Positions 1 to 7,972 are shown, counted from the stretch's first letter. The stretch is DNA of 19,753 bases from Dehalococcoidia bacterium UBA6495 (GCA_002435305.1 DJMH01000113.1:1-19753); one strand, 5' to 3'. Numbers and translations are program-made. The notes: generated from the sequence alone by a model not told the origin.

Positions 1-806
1 TCTCGCATTTCTTGAAGACGAACATAATACCGGTCGTATGTGTCTCCAGAGCTTCCAATCGGTATGTCAAAATTCACTCTGTCATATATTTCGTAAGGGT
101 TGGCTTTTCTTAAATCCCATTTGACACTTGAAGCCCTGAGTATGGGGCCAGTTACTCCTGAATCTATTGCTTGGGCATCGGAAAGTAAACCTACCCCTAT
201 CGTTCTGGCCAGCACGATTTCGTTGGTTGTTATTAGGCTTTCCAATTCATCAAGGTAATTTGGGAAATCTGATATTAAGGTGTTCAATGAATCCCAAAAC
301 TCTTCAGGAGTATCTTGGAAGACCCCGCCTGGTCTCATGTAGCTTAAGGTGATCCTTGCGCCGCACAGCATTTCAAACAGATCTAGAATTCTTTCTCTTT
401 CTCGAAAACAATAAACTAGTGGGGTTGCAAGGGCACCCAGGTCGTTTAAAAGGAAACCAGTGGCCATAAGATGGCTGGCGATTCTTTGTAGTTCGACACT
501 TATGACCCGTATATATTGAGCTCTTTCTGGGACCTTAATATCGGATAATTTTTCGACAGTCCTCACATATGCCAAGTTGTTTGACATACTCGCTACGTAG
601 TCCATCCGATCTGTCAGAGTCACTATTTGGACATAGTTTCTGGATTCAGCTAATTTTTCGGTTCCCCGATGAAGGTAACCGAATACTGGTTCCAGATCCA
701 CTATTTCTTCGCCATCAAAAGTAACACGCAACCTGAACACACCATGGGTACTAGGGTGCTGAGGACCTAGATTTATAGTTACTGGTTCTGTTCTAATGGT
801 CGCCAT
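1..806 (-). CDS. nuoD: NADH-quinone oxidoreductase subunit D (partial, 3' end off the window)
   Basis: This is the 49-kDa subunit of respiratory complex I, part of the peripheral arm that helps form the quinone-binding site. The frame is open from an ATG at 806-804 down to the left edge, giving the first 268 residues of a protein that is usually about 370-420 long. Visible family motifs are 'NLGPQHPSTHGVFRLRV' near the N-terminus, 'GYLHRGTEKLAES' about residues 43-55, and 'GVTGPILRAS' followed by 'DLRKANPYEIYD' near the truncated end. Only 4 bases separate it from the stop of nuoC, so it is the fourth gene of the nuoABCD run. The hydrogenase-derived fold is related to the large subunit of NiFe hydrogenases, but the NuoD motifs make complex I the clear assignment. 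Truncation is caused by the window edge, not by a mutation. Confidence 0.96.
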   Translation of the reverse strand, partial: MATIRTEPVTINLGPQHPSTHGVFRLRVTFDGEEIVDLEPVFGYLHRGTEKLAESRNYVQIVTLTDRMDYVASMSNNLAYVRTVEKLSDIKVPERAQYIRVISVELQRIASHLMATGFLLNDLGALATPLVYCFRERERILDLFEMLCGARITLSYMRPGGVFQDTPEEFWDSLNTLISDFPNYLDELESLITTNEIVLARTIGVGLLSDAQAIDSGVTGPILRASSVKWDLRKANPYEIYDRVNFDIPIGSSGDTYDRYYVRLQEMR

Positions 807-810
807 AAAA

Positions 811-1254
811 TCAGCCTATGAAGTCCTTTCGAAGAGGATGGCCGTCGAAGCCTTCCCAAAGCAATATCCTCTTTAGGTTTGGATGACCCTCAAATTTGAT
901 TCCCATTAAATCCCATATTTCTCTTTCTTGTAGGTCAGCAGCCTGCCAAATATCTGATACTGACTGTACTTTAGGGTTTTCCCTGCCCCTGGTCTTTACC
1001 TTGATTATGCATGAGCAATTGTTTCTGAGTGATGTCAAATGATAGACAACTTCAAAGTATTCAATGTAATCAACTGCGCTTATAGCGGTGAGGAAAGAAT
1101 AGTCTAATCCATCAGGATTTTTAAGGGTTTTACATACCTCATGGATGTCCTCTGGGGAAACCCACATAGCAGTTTCATCTGAAGCAACAACTGCGTTAGC
1201 GAGTGTACTTTCTATGGATTTTGAAATTTCTTCTCCGGTGATAATCTTAGTCAA
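811..1254 (-). CDS. nuoC: NADH-quinone oxidoreductase subunit C
   Basis: This is the 30-kDa subunit of complex I, a scaffold protein of the peripheral arm that packs against NuoD. The 147-residue product ends with the family signature: 'EREIWDLMGIKFEGHP', then 'RILLWEGF', then 'DGHPLRKDF'. I chose a TTG start at 1254-1252. A sequence resembling a full Shine-Dalgarno (AGAGGGTGATC, 1265-1255) sits directly before it, and a longer open frame reaching to 1455 would run through the 3' third of nuoB. A GTG at 1260-1258, overlapping the nuoB stop as GTGA, is the alternative and adds only two residues. NuoC is a separate gene here, not fused to nuoD as in Escherichia coli. Confidence 0.93.
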   Translation of the reverse strand: MTKIITGEEISKSIESTLANAVVASDETAMWVSPEDIHEVCKTLKNPDGLDYSFLTAISAVDYIEYFEVVYHLTSLRNNCSCIIKVKTRGRENPKVQSVSDIWQAADLQEREIWDLMGIKFEGHPNLKRILLWEGFDGHPLRKDFIG

Positions 1255-1256
1255 GA

Positions 1257-1892
1257 TCACCCTCTGTTTTTTACAGAATAACGTTTGATTTTTTCGTGTA
1301 ACTGCATAATTCCATATAGAAGGGCATCCGGCCGGGGCGGGCATCCTGGCACGTAAACATCGACAGGGATAATATGATTTACTCCGGGTACAACGCTGTA
1401 TGAACCATAATATGGCCCCCCGCTGGTAGCGCACACCCCCATAGAAATAACCCATTTGGGATCAGCCATCTGTTCGTAAACTCTTTCAATTGCGGGAGCC
1501 ATTTTCCATGTTACCGTACCTGCAATGATCATAAGGTCTGCTTGTCGTGGCGATGGCCTGAACACTTCCATGCCGAACCGAGAAAGATCAAATCTAGACA
1601 TGGCACTTGCCATCATTTCAAAAGCGCAGCACGCGAGGCCAAAAGATAGTGGCCAAACGGCAGATTTACGGCCCCAATTCACCAATGCATCAACTGAGGT
1701 TACTGCCACATTTCGGCCTAAATCGTCAGGAACTTCCAGCAGAGGCTCAGACAGAGGGTCTGTATGTGTGGCTTTAAGTTCATTGACATAACTACCTTCC
1801 TTCCTATCTAAATCCCAAGTCGTATCATGTAAAGGAATTACTAAAGGTTGTTTTGGATTGTTCGTGTTTATCATGTATCCATTCAACTCCAC
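1257..1892 (-). CDS. nuoB: NADH-quinone oxidoreductase subunit B
   Basis: This is the complex I subunit that holds the terminal 4Fe-4S cluster N2, which passes electrons to quinone. The four cluster cysteines are visible in the 211-residue product: the tandem pair C88-C89 in 'SFGLACCAFEMM', C154 in 'SMGVCATSGG' and C184 in 'YVPGCPPRPDAL'. The motif 'GTVTWKMAPAIERVYEQM' is also intact. The stretch before the conserved 'DALVNWGRKSAVWP' block is about 68 residues and is poorly conserved. The start is uncertain: the GTG at 1892-1890 overlaps nuoA by 10 bases, while an in-frame ATG at 1874-1872 would give a product six residues shorter. Neither has a strong ribosome binding site. The 3' end meets nuoC, consistent with translational coupling. 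Confidence 0.95.
   Translation of the reverse strand: MELNGYMINTNNPKQPLVIPLHDTTWDLDRKEGSYVNELKATHTDPLSEPLLEVPDDLGRNVAVTSVDALVNWGRKSAVWPLSFGLACCAFEMMASAMSRFDLSRFGMEVFRPSPRQADLMIIAGTVTWKMAPAIERVYEQMADPKWVISMGVCATSGGPYYGSYSVVPGVNHIIPVDVYVPGCPPRPDALLYGIMQLHEKIKRYSVKNRG
1259..1265 (-). promoter_or_regulatory. Ribosome binding site of nuoC
   Basis: On the minus strand, AGAGGGT lies here and continues as GATC up to a TTG codon, matching AGGAGGTGATC at 9 of 11 positions. It overlaps the end of nuoB and favours the TTG at 1254 over the GTG at 1260 as the nuoC start. Confidence 0.55.
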
Positions 1893-2287
1893 TCAAGTGA
1901 ACCTTTTTTCCATGCATAGATCCAGCCTAACACTAGTATGCCGATGAAAACTGTCATTTCTCCGAGAACAAATAAACCAAATTCTTCGGACATGGTCCCG
2001 AAGGAGGCTGCCCATGGGAATAAGAAAACCACTTCGACATCAAAAATTACAAATAGCAAGGCTATGCTGTAATATCGAAAATTAAATTGGCTCCATCGTT
2101 CAGTAATGGTCTCAAACCCACATTCATATATGCTATTTTTCACAAATGATGGTTTCTTGGGTCTCACTTTTAATAGGGATAGTGCCCAACCAATTAGAAG
2201 CATGCTAGTGGGCACTGCAACAGCCAATGCGGCAAATATGGCGATAATACCGTATTGTGTGAAGTAGGTGTTCATTTCGTCAGCCAT
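1883..2287 (-). CDS. nuoA: NADH-quinone oxidoreductase subunit A
   Basis: This is a small membrane subunit of complex I located where the peripheral arm meets the membrane arm. The 134-residue protein shows three hydrophobic helices (about residues 13-37, 73-95 and 104-124). It carries the family motifs 'YECGFE' (54-59) on the loop near the quinone site, 'FRYYSIALLFVIFDVEVVFL' (70-89) with its conserved acidic residues, and 'YAWKKGSLEW' at the C-terminus. It is the first gene of the nuo run on this strand and therefore the one nearest the promoter. A second possible start is the ATG at 2275-2273 (product beginning MNTYF). Neither start has a good ribosome binding site. Confidence 0.95.
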   Translation of the reverse strand: MADEMNTYFTQYGIIAIFAALAVAVPTSMLLIGWALSLLKVRPKKPSFVKNSIYECGFETITERWSQFNFRYYSIALLFVIFDVEVVFLFPWAASFGTMSEEFGLFVLGEMTVFIGILVLGWIYAWKKGSLEWS

Positions 2288-2330
2288 TATTTATACCGTT
2301 ATCTCTGAGGATTGGGTGTAGTCGAGACAC

Positions 2331-2359
2331 ATAAAAAAATTCCCACTTGACCGCTACAA
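2331..2359 (-). promoter_or_regulatory. Weak candidate promoter for the nuo operon
   Basis: On the minus strand a TTGTAG box (2359-2354) and a TTTTAT box (2336-2331) are separated by 17 bases, about 45 bases before the nuoA start. Each matches the sigma-70 consensus at only four of six positions. The rest of the 283-base gap between nuoA and the plus-strand gene at 2571 holds no gene or strong structure that I can see. Confidence 0.25.
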
Positions 2360-2570
2360 TTCCATGCCGAAATATAGCACACCGCTCTTTTCCCTAGCAA
2401 GTGAAAAAAACGCACAAACAAATGACCATATTCGATAATTTCTGGGTATTAAATTCGCTAAACTACCCGTTTGTAATAACCTACTAATATTGGACACTCC
2501 TTTATGATCGTCTGGTGAAACCAATACAATGTGGATCATTTGGTAAAAATTAATAATCTGAGAAAAAAAA

Positions 2571-3614
2571 TTGTCTGATGGTGTCCATTTGAAACCAGAG
2601 CTCCCTTTAGTTCTTAGTAGGTATAGAGATGTCATGGACCTTGCGTTAAAAGATGCAATTTCGGACCGATCCATCTTCTTGTACGATATGTTGAGATATT
2701 GCATGGGCTGGTCGGATACCAATGGTGTGCCCCTCGAGGCTGAAAAAGGGAAAGGCATACGGCCCTCTTTATGCCTTTTTACTTGTGAAGCCTTAGGGGG
2801 GGACATAGGGAAAGCGCTACCAGCGGCGGTATCACTTGAGTTAATACATAATTTTTCTCTGATACACGATGAAATACAAGATTCAGACGAGATAAGGCAC
2901 CATCGCCCTACTCTTTGGAATGTATGGGGCATTCCGAAAGCCTTAGTTGCTGGAAATGTGATGAGGGTGCTGGCTGATAGATCTATGTTTACTATGCCGT
3001 CAGACGATCCAAAACTTCTATCTGCTTCGTCATTAATCGTATCAGAGGCTTGTTTAGAAATGATCGAAGGTCAATACATGGATATATCTTTTGAGGGCGG
3101 GAATAGCATAGGTGTGGATCAGTATATGAAAATGATTTCCCATAAAACAGGAGCACTACTCAGGTCATCAGTTCACATAGGGGCTATTATTGGCTCTAGA
3201 GGTGGAAGAGTTGCAGATACTTTTCGGGAAATCGGAGTTAAGCTAGGGTTTATGTTCCAAATCAAGGATGATATTTTGGGCACTTGGGGTGATACTGCAT
3301 CTACTGGAAAGCCCGTTGGTTCCGACATACGCAGAAAGAAAAACACTCTTCCTATCATTCATGCTCGGGAATCACAAACCCAAACGTATCAAGAAGAGAT
3401 ATCTGAGCTGTACTCCATGGAATCCATACAAGATCATCATGTCGACCGTGTTTTGGATATTTTAGATGCTACAGAAGCTAGGCACTATTGCCAGGGACTG
3501 GTCGAAGATTATGCCTTAGATGTCAGTAAAGACATACAAAACATAGGGTTCAGTAAAAACTCGAGGGAGGAATTTCAAGAACTGGTATCTTTTCTTGTAG
3601 ATAGAAGCTTTTAA
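2571..3614 (+). CDS. Polyprenyl diphosphate synthase (trans-isoprenyl diphosphate synthase family)
   Basis: Enzymes of this family join isopentenyl diphosphate units to an allylic diphosphate to make farnesyl, geranylgeranyl or longer chains for quinones, carotenoids or lipids. The 347-residue product has the substrate-binding 'GKGIRPSLCLFTCEALGG' (60-77), a first aspartate-rich region 'LIHDEIQD' (97-104) followed by 'HHRPTLWNVWG', and a second one 'FQIKDDILG' (229-237). 'GKPVGSDIRRKKNTLP' follows at 246-261. The first motif is DEIQD rather than the usual DDxxD, so one of the magnesium-binding aspartates is glutamate. The start is the TTG at 2571, with only a weak purine-rich stretch before it, and an internal start remains possible. 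It diverges from the nuo operon, so a role in the quinone side chain is plausible but not shown. Product chain length cannot be read reliably. Confidence 0.88.
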   Translation: MSDGVHLKPELPLVLSRYRDVMDLALKDAISDRSIFLYDMLRYCMGWSDTNGVPLEAEKGKGIRPSLCLFTCEALGGDIGKALPAAVSLELIHNFSLIHDEIQDSDEIRHHRPTLWNVWGIPKALVAGNVMRVLADRSMFTMPSDDPKLLSASSLIVSEACLEMIEGQYMDISFEGGNSIGVDQYMKMISHKTGALLRSSVHIGAIIGSRGGRVADTFREIGVKLGFMFQIKDDILGTWGDTASTGKPVGSDIRRKKNTLPIIHARESQTQTYQEEISELYSMESIQDHHVDRVLDILDATEARHYCQGLVEDYALDVSKDIQNIGFSKNSREEFQELVSFLVDRSF

Positions 3615-3649
3615 AGTAGAATCTGGCTATGAGTGAAGTTTCCTGATAT

Positions 3650-3661
3650 CTATTATAATAG
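3650..3661 (+). promoter_or_regulatory. Candidate -10 element within a 12-bp palindrome, upstream of the YjbQ gene
   Basis: CTATTATAATAG is a perfect self-complementary 12-mer and contains a consensus TATAAT at 3654-3659, about 58 bases before the YjbQ-family start. No convincing -35 box lies 16-18 bases upstream, so it may be a weak or activator-dependent promoter, or simply AT-rich chance. Confidence 0.3.
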
Positions 3662-3716
3662 TTTCTCCAACTGGAATAATGAATTTGAATTGATACCCTG
3701 CGAGGTGGGTTGATAT

Positions 3717-4199
3717 ATGAGCGTTTCGCACGCCACGATGAAAACCTTTACTTATTATTTGAAAGTACCCTCTAGTGCGTCGCCTGAATTTATTGATATA
3801 ACAGATGAAGTGAATAGGTTTCTAAAAGATTCCGGGATTTCCAGTGGTATGCTTCTTGTATTCTCACGTCACACTACCTCGGCCGTTGTCATACAGGAGA
3901 ATGAGCCGCTTTTGCTCGAAGATTTCAAAGTAATGTTGGAAAATATTTCTTCCAAAAATGCTTCTTATAGACATAACGATTTCGATGTGAGGACAGTACA
4001 CATGCATGAGAATGAATGCCCCAATGGTCATTCCCATTGCCAGCATCTAGTACTCGGCTCTAGTGAAACAGTACCCGTGATCGACGGAGAGATGCCATTA
4101 GGTGAGTGGCAACGAATATTTATGGTCGAACTTGATGGCATGAAAGGCGAAATGGTTGGCAGTAGAGAGGTTGTCGTACAAATAATGGGGTTGGGGTAA
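3717..4199 (+). CDS. YjbQ / UPF0047 family protein
   Basis: This small cytosolic family has an uncertain role; thiamin phosphate synthase activity has been reported for the E. coli member YjbQ. The 160-residue product keeps the family blocks: 'RHTTSAVVIQENE' (51-63), 'NGHSHCQHLVLGSSE' (103-117) and 'GEMPLGEWQRIFMVELDG' (124-141). The cluster of histidines in the middle block is typical of the family and suggests a metal or phosphate site. The ATG at 3717 has a clear ribosome binding site (GAGGTGG about 8 bases upstream), which favours it over the in-frame ATG seven codons later. It lies about 100 bases after the polyprenyl synthase gene and may be co-transcribed with it or have its own promoter. 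Its neighbours do not suggest a specific job. Confidence 0.9.
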   Translation: MSVSHATMKTFTYYLKVPSSASPEFIDITDEVNRFLKDSGISSGMLLVFSRHTTSAVVIQENEPLLLEDFKVMLENISSKNASYRHNDFDVRTVHMHENECPNGHSHCQHLVLGSSETVPVIDGEMPLGEWQRIFMVELDGMKGEMVGSREVVVQIMGLG

Positions 4200-4247
4200 A
4201 ACATATAGAAATCAAAAGCTTTTCTTTGCGGCTATTTTCCCACTTAT

Positions 4248-4265
4248 AGGTTAAGAAGCCTTTTT
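4248..4265 (+). terminator. Weak candidate terminator after the YjbQ gene
   Basis: AGGTT pairs with AGCCT across an AAGA loop (one G-T pair) and is followed by a short run of T. The stem is only five pairs, so termination would be inefficient. The T run overlaps the -35 box of the candidate suf promoter. Confidence 0.22.
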
Positions 4266-4293
4266 GACCTCTAGATCCTACAAATGTTATATT
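4264..4293 (+). promoter_or_regulatory. Candidate promoter of the suf operon
   Basis: TTGACC (4264-4269, five of six consensus bases) is followed after 18 bases by TATATT (4288-4293, five of six). A TG one base before the second box (4285-4286) makes it an extended -10. Transcription would begin near 4300, leaving a leader of about 115 bases before sufB. This is the best promoter match I found in the window. Confidence 0.48.
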
Positions 4294-4305
4294 TGTTCGA
4301 CTATT

Positions 4306-4324
4306 GTTGACTAATTAACTCAAC
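4306..4324 (+). promoter_or_regulatory. Palindromic candidate operator in front of sufB
   Basis: GTTGACTAATTAACTCAAC has perfect five-base inverted arms (GTTGA/TCAAC) around an AT-rich centre in which two more pairs match. It lies just downstream of the predicted transcription start, a suitable place for a repressor. The operon encodes an Rrf2-family regulator that could bind it; this pairing is an inference and I did not recognise a published Rrf2/IscR consensus in it. Confidence 0.32.
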
Positions 4325-4334
4325 AAACTTTTAC

Positions 4335-4369
4335 GGTGTGGGCCCAAATATTAATGGGGCTTCCACGCC
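4335..4369 (+). other. Leader RNA hairpin upstream of sufB
   Basis: GGTGTGG (4335-4341) pairs with CCACGCC (4363-4369) with one G-T pair, and GCCC (4342-4345) pairs with GGGC (4357-4360). Together they make an 11-pair stem with a TT bulge and an 11-base AT-rich loop. No T run follows, so it is not a terminator of the usual kind. It ends 47 bases before the sufB start and leaves the ribosome binding site free. A role in mRNA stability or regulation of the leader is possible. Confidence 0.45.
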
Positions 4370-4416
4370 ATACTGTTGCTTACCAAAAGAGGAAATCACT
4401 GAAGGAGAAGTCTTGA

Positions 4417-5880
4417 ATGGCTGACCAAAAAGTTATATCCAGGCAGACAGGAGTGGAAGATACCCAATACAAATGGGGCTTTGAATTTGATATAGAATCT
4501 GATGTGGCTCCAAAAGGTTTGAATGAAGACATTGTCCGGTTTATATCTGCAAAGAAAAAGGAACCACATTGGTTGTTGGAATGGCGGTTGAAGGCATTCG
4601 AACACTGGGTAAAGCAAGGGGATGACGCCTCTCCAAAGTGGGCGAAGGTCAAGTTTGAGAACATTGATTTTCAAGACATTATCTACTACGCCGCACCTAA
4701 GTCCAGCGATGACGCACCGAAAAGCCTTGATGAGGTGGACCCAGAAATACTCGAGGCATTTGATAAATTGGGGATTCCTTTACATGAGCAGGAAAAATTA
4801 TCAGGTGTAGCAATCGATGCGGTTCTCGACAGTGTTTCTGTAGCAACTACCTACCAGGACACGTTGAAAGAGGCCGGGGTTATATTCTGTCCCATAAGTG
4901 AGGCTGTACAAAAATACCCCGATTTGGTTCAAAAATATCTGGGTTCTGTGGTTCCGTATAGCGATAATTTTTATGCAACACTTAATTCGGCAGTCTTCAG
5001 TGACGGATCGTTTTGTTATGTCCCACCGGGTGTCCGATGCCCGATTGAATTAATGACCTATTTTAGGATCAATGAGGCTGACTCCGGGCAATTTGAGAGA
5101 ACCTTGATAATTGCTGATGAAGGCAGTTACGTCAGTTATTTGGAAGGATGTACTGCTCCGATGAGAAAGAGCCATCAGTTGCATGCGGCTGTTGTAGAGC
5201 TGGTTGCTCTAAAGGATGCAGAGATAAAATACTCCACCTTACAGAACTGGTATCCAGGGGACAAAAATGGCGAAGGTGGTGTTTACAATTTTGTCACAAA
5301 GCGGGGGGCCGCTAGAGGCGAGAATTCAAAAATATCTTGGACTCAAGTTGAGACTGGTTCTGCAATAACCTGGAAATACCCTAGTGTGATTCTCCAAGGT
5401 GATAATTCTGTTGGTGAATTCTATTCAGTTGCTTTGGTCAACAACTATCAACAAGCCGATACTGGAACAAAGATGATACACATCGGTAAGAACACCAAAA
5501 GCACTATTATTGCAAAAGGGATTTCGGCCGGTAAGGCAGAGAACACTTATCGGGGCCAGGTTTCTATATTGGCTAACGCAGATAACGCCAGAAATTTCAC
5601 TCAGTGTGACTCTTTGTTAATCGGTGATGAGTGCGGTGCCCATACTGTTCCCTATATAGAAGTACGTAACCCCACCGCTAAAATGGGTCATGAGGCCACG
5701 ACTTCGAAAGTTAATGACGATCAGCTTTTCTATCTTCAGCAACGAGGTATAGATTTAGAGGAAGCCAACTATATGATAATAAATGGGTTTTGTCGTGGTA
5801 TTTTTAAAGAGCTGCCTTTTGAATTTGCTATGGAAGCTTCACAATTATTGAGAGTGAGTTTGGAGGGTGCGGTAGGTTAA
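4417..5880 (+). CDS. sufB: Fe-S cluster assembly protein SufB
   Basis: SufB is the scaffold core of the SufBC2D complex, where sulfur is received and clusters are built in the cytosol. The 487-residue product is full length and highly typical. Cys397 in 'NFTQCDSLLIGDECGAHT' corresponds to E. coli Cys405, and His425-Glu426 in 'MGHEATTSK' corresponds to the His433/Glu434 pair. The C-terminal 'QQRGIDLEEANYMIINGFCR' is also conserved. A ribosome binding site (AAGGAG) lies nine bases before the ATG. The gene opens the operon, and its stop codon is immediately followed by the sufC start. Expression is probably controlled at the candidate promoter and operator at 4264-4324. Confidence 0.98.
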   Translation: MADQKVISRQTGVEDTQYKWGFEFDIESDVAPKGLNEDIVRFISAKKKEPHWLLEWRLKAFEHWVKQGDDASPKWAKVKFENIDFQDIIYYAAPKSSDDAPKSLDEVDPEILEAFDKLGIPLHEQEKLSGVAIDAVLDSVSVATTYQDTLKEAGVIFCPISEAVQKYPDLVQKYLGSVVPYSDNFYATLNSAVFSDGSFCYVPPGVRCPIELMTYFRINEADSGQFERTLIIADEGSYVSYLEGCTAPMRKSHQLHAAVVELVALKDAEIKYSTLQNWYPGDKNGEGGVYNFVTKRGAARGENSKISWTQVETGSAITWKYPSVILQGDNSVGEFYSVALVNNYQQADTGTKMIHIGKNTKSTIIAKGISAGKAENTYRGQVSILANADNARNFTQCDSLLIGDECGAHTVPYIEVRNPTAKMGHEATTSKVNDDQLFYLQQRGIDLEEANYMIINGFCRGIFKELPFEFAMEASQLLRVSLEGAVG

Positions 5881-6663
5881 ATGTCAAATTCTCAGAAATT
5901 AATTGAAATCAAAGATTTGCACGTCTCTGTAGCGGAAACAGAGATATTAAAAGGAATAAATCTTAGCATTGGTTTTGGGGAAGTGCATGCCATTATGGGG
6001 CCTAATGGTTCTGGCAAAAGTACTCTCGCAAACGTTATAGCCGGTCGACCTGGCTATAGCGTCATCAGCGGAGATATTGTTTACAAGGGGAGCAGTATAC
6101 TCGAAGTTCTACCTGAAATCAGGGCTAGGGCCGGCATATTTCTTGCATTCCAATATCCTGTTGAACTACCAGGGGTTAGGACTTGGCAATTTTTGAAATC
6201 TGCTATTGATGCTATCCGAAATGAAAACGGGCAGGAAGAGCTCAAAATAAGAGACTTCGATAAATTGCTTGAAGAAAAGCGAAAACTCATGGAAATGGAT
6301 CCAGACCTTGTGCGGCGTTCTGTGAATGAGGGGTATTCGGGTGGAGAGAAAAAACGGAACGAAATATTGCAACTAGCACTATTGGATCCCACCTTAGCTT
6401 TATTAGACGAAACAGACTCTGGGTTGGATATCGACGCTTTAAGAATTGTTTCCCATGGGGTAAATATTTTTAAAAGTCCTGAGAAATCAGTTCTAATCGT
6501 CACCCACTATCAGCGGATTTTGGATTATATTACTCCTGATTATGTACACGTCTTAGTAGACGGTAAGATAGTACGTTCTGGTGGTAGTAGCCTTGCAATG
6601 GAATTAGAAGAAAAAGGATACGACTGGGTAAAGGATGTTGTTGGTGAAGAGGTGAACCCTTAA
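5881..6663 (+). CDS. sufC: Fe-S cluster assembly ATPase SufC
   Basis: SufC is the soluble ABC-type ATPase of the SufBC2D complex; ATP-driven dimerisation of two SufC subunits reshapes SufB-SufD during cluster assembly. In the 260-residue product the Walker A motif is 'GPNGSGKST' (40-48), the signature is 'YSGGEKKRNEI' (152-162), the Walker B is 'LALLDETDSGLDIDAL' (172-187), and the switch histidine is H209 in 'IVTHYQRIL'. 'SGGEKKRNE' and 'DETDSGLDIDAL' distinguish SufC from transport ATPases. The ATG directly follows the sufB stop, and the TAA stop overlaps the sufD start as TAATG, indicating coupled translation. Confidence 0.98.
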   Translation: MSNSQKLIEIKDLHVSVAETEILKGINLSIGFGEVHAIMGPNGSGKSTLANVIAGRPGYSVISGDIVYKGSSILEVLPEIRARAGIFLAFQYPVELPGVRTWQFLKSAIDAIRNENGQEELKIRDFDKLLEEKRKLMEMDPDLVRRSVNEGYSGGEKKRNEILQLALLDPTLALLDETDSGLDIDALRIVSHGVNIFKSPEKSVLIVTHYQRILDYITPDYVHVLVDGKIVRSGGSSLAMELEEKGYDWVKDVVGEEVNP

Positions 6664-7970
6664 TGCAAAAGGCTAGCTCACTCCTGAATAAATACGAAGA
6701 GGATTTTGATAACCTTTCCTCTATTAACCCAGGTTGGTCATCCGATCTGAGGAATAAAGCAATGGATACCTTTCGGGAAATAGGTTTCCCCGTACGAAGA
6801 AAAGGCAATGAGAAGTGGAAATACACTAATGCCAGACCGATAGCAGATGTCGAATATTCTTCGGGAAAGTTTGAAAAAATGGATTCAAACGACATTAAAT
6901 TGATAGCTCCATGGCACGAATCTTGGATTAATCTCCTCTTTGTTAATGGCCATTATCAAGAGACCTTTTCAGGTAGTTTGTCCACAAATATACAAATTTC
7001 CAATATGGCTTCAAATGACTTGGCTGAAAATCTTACCAGCAATGTTGGCGGGATTATGGATTATTCAGACGATGGATTTGCTGCATTGAATACGGCATTC
7101 ATGTCAGATGGTCCGATAATAACGGTTCCCGAAGGAGAGAACTCCGGGATTGTCATAAACCTTATTTTTTTCAATCAAGGGTTGTCCGACACAGTGAATT
7201 ATCCTCGAGTTTTGATAACTACAGGTGGGAATTCCATAGTCAGTGTCATTGAGAATTACGTTGGGGGCAGCGGCGATCAGACATTTACTAATTCCGTTTC
7301 TGAAATATATGTGGGGGAGGACGCAACTGTTAATCATTATCGTTTAATGAATGAGACTGATGATACCTATGATGTCGGCTATGGCAGGGTAAGAATAGAT
7401 ACCAATGGAGCATTTAATTCTAGATCGTTTTTCCGTGGTTGCGGAATCGGACGCTATGACTTAAATGTGTCGATAGAGGGGGAAAATGCCTCCTGTGATT
7501 TGCAAGGTTTGTATTTCACAAATGGTGCTCAGCATATGGATAATTTCATTAATATTGACCATGTTCGTCCGAACTGTCAGAGCAACCTATTTTACAAAGG
7601 AATACTAGCAGGTAGATCAAGGGCGGTGTTTGGCGGTACAGTCTTAGTTAGGAAAGAAGCACAGAAGACGAATTCCGTACAATCAGATAAAAATTTAATA
7701 CTGTCACCACATGCTGAAGTAGATAGTAAACCGGCGTTGTTTATATACGCTGACGACGTGAAATGCGCCCATGGGGCTACCGCCGGGAATATAGATGCCG
7801 ATACCGTTTTTTATATGAGGAGTAGGGGAATTGATCTAGAAGCCGCTAGTCGATTGATAATTTATGGATTCGCCGGGGAAATAATTGATAAGGTAGAAAT
7901 ACCAGAACTGAGATCATATCTTGGGGAATCTTTTCTTAGTTCTTTGCCTAGTCATAGGTTTGAGTTTTAG
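6663..7970 (+). CDS. sufD: Fe-S cluster assembly protein SufD
   Basis: SufD is the SufB paralog that pairs with it in the SufBC2D scaffold and helps in iron delivery. The 435-residue product has the SufB/D core. 'DDVKCAHGATAGNIDADTVF' (about 364-383) contains His370, the counterpart of E. coli SufD His360, and is followed by 'YMRSRGIDLEAASRLIIYGF'. The N-terminal half is less conserved, as usual, with 'GNEKWKYTNA' visible near residue 42. The start overlaps the sufC stop by one base, and the stop overlaps or abuts the start of sufU. The gene looks intact. Confidence 0.96.
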   Translation: MQKASSLLNKYEEDFDNLSSINPGWSSDLRNKAMDTFREIGFPVRRKGNEKWKYTNARPIADVEYSSGKFEKMDSNDIKLIAPWHESWINLLFVNGHYQETFSGSLSTNIQISNMASNDLAENLTSNVGGIMDYSDDGFAALNTAFMSDGPIITVPEGENSGIVINLIFFNQGLSDTVNYPRVLITTGGNSIVSVIENYVGGSGDQTFTNSVSEIYVGEDATVNHYRLMNETDDTYDVGYGRVRIDTNGAFNSRSFFRGCGIGRYDLNVSIEGENASCDLQGLYFTNGAQHMDNFINIDHVRPNCQSNLFYKGILAGRSRAVFGGTVLVRKEAQKTNSVQSDKNLILSPHAEVDSKPALFIYADDVKCAHGATAGNIDADTVFYMRSRGIDLEAASRLIIYGFAGEIIDKVEIPELRSYLGESFLSSLPSHRFEF

Positions 7971-7972
7971 TG

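Noticed and set aside
1255..1455. The N-terminal extension of the nuoC frame back to 1455
   Set aside because: It runs through the conserved 3' part of nuoB in another frame and has no NuoC similarity; the start next to the nuoB stop has a good ribosome site.
2354..2932. A 192-codon minus-strand frame overlapping the polyprenyl synthase
   Set aside because: The peptide has no recognisable domain, and the plus strand encodes a synthase with conserved motifs over the same bases.
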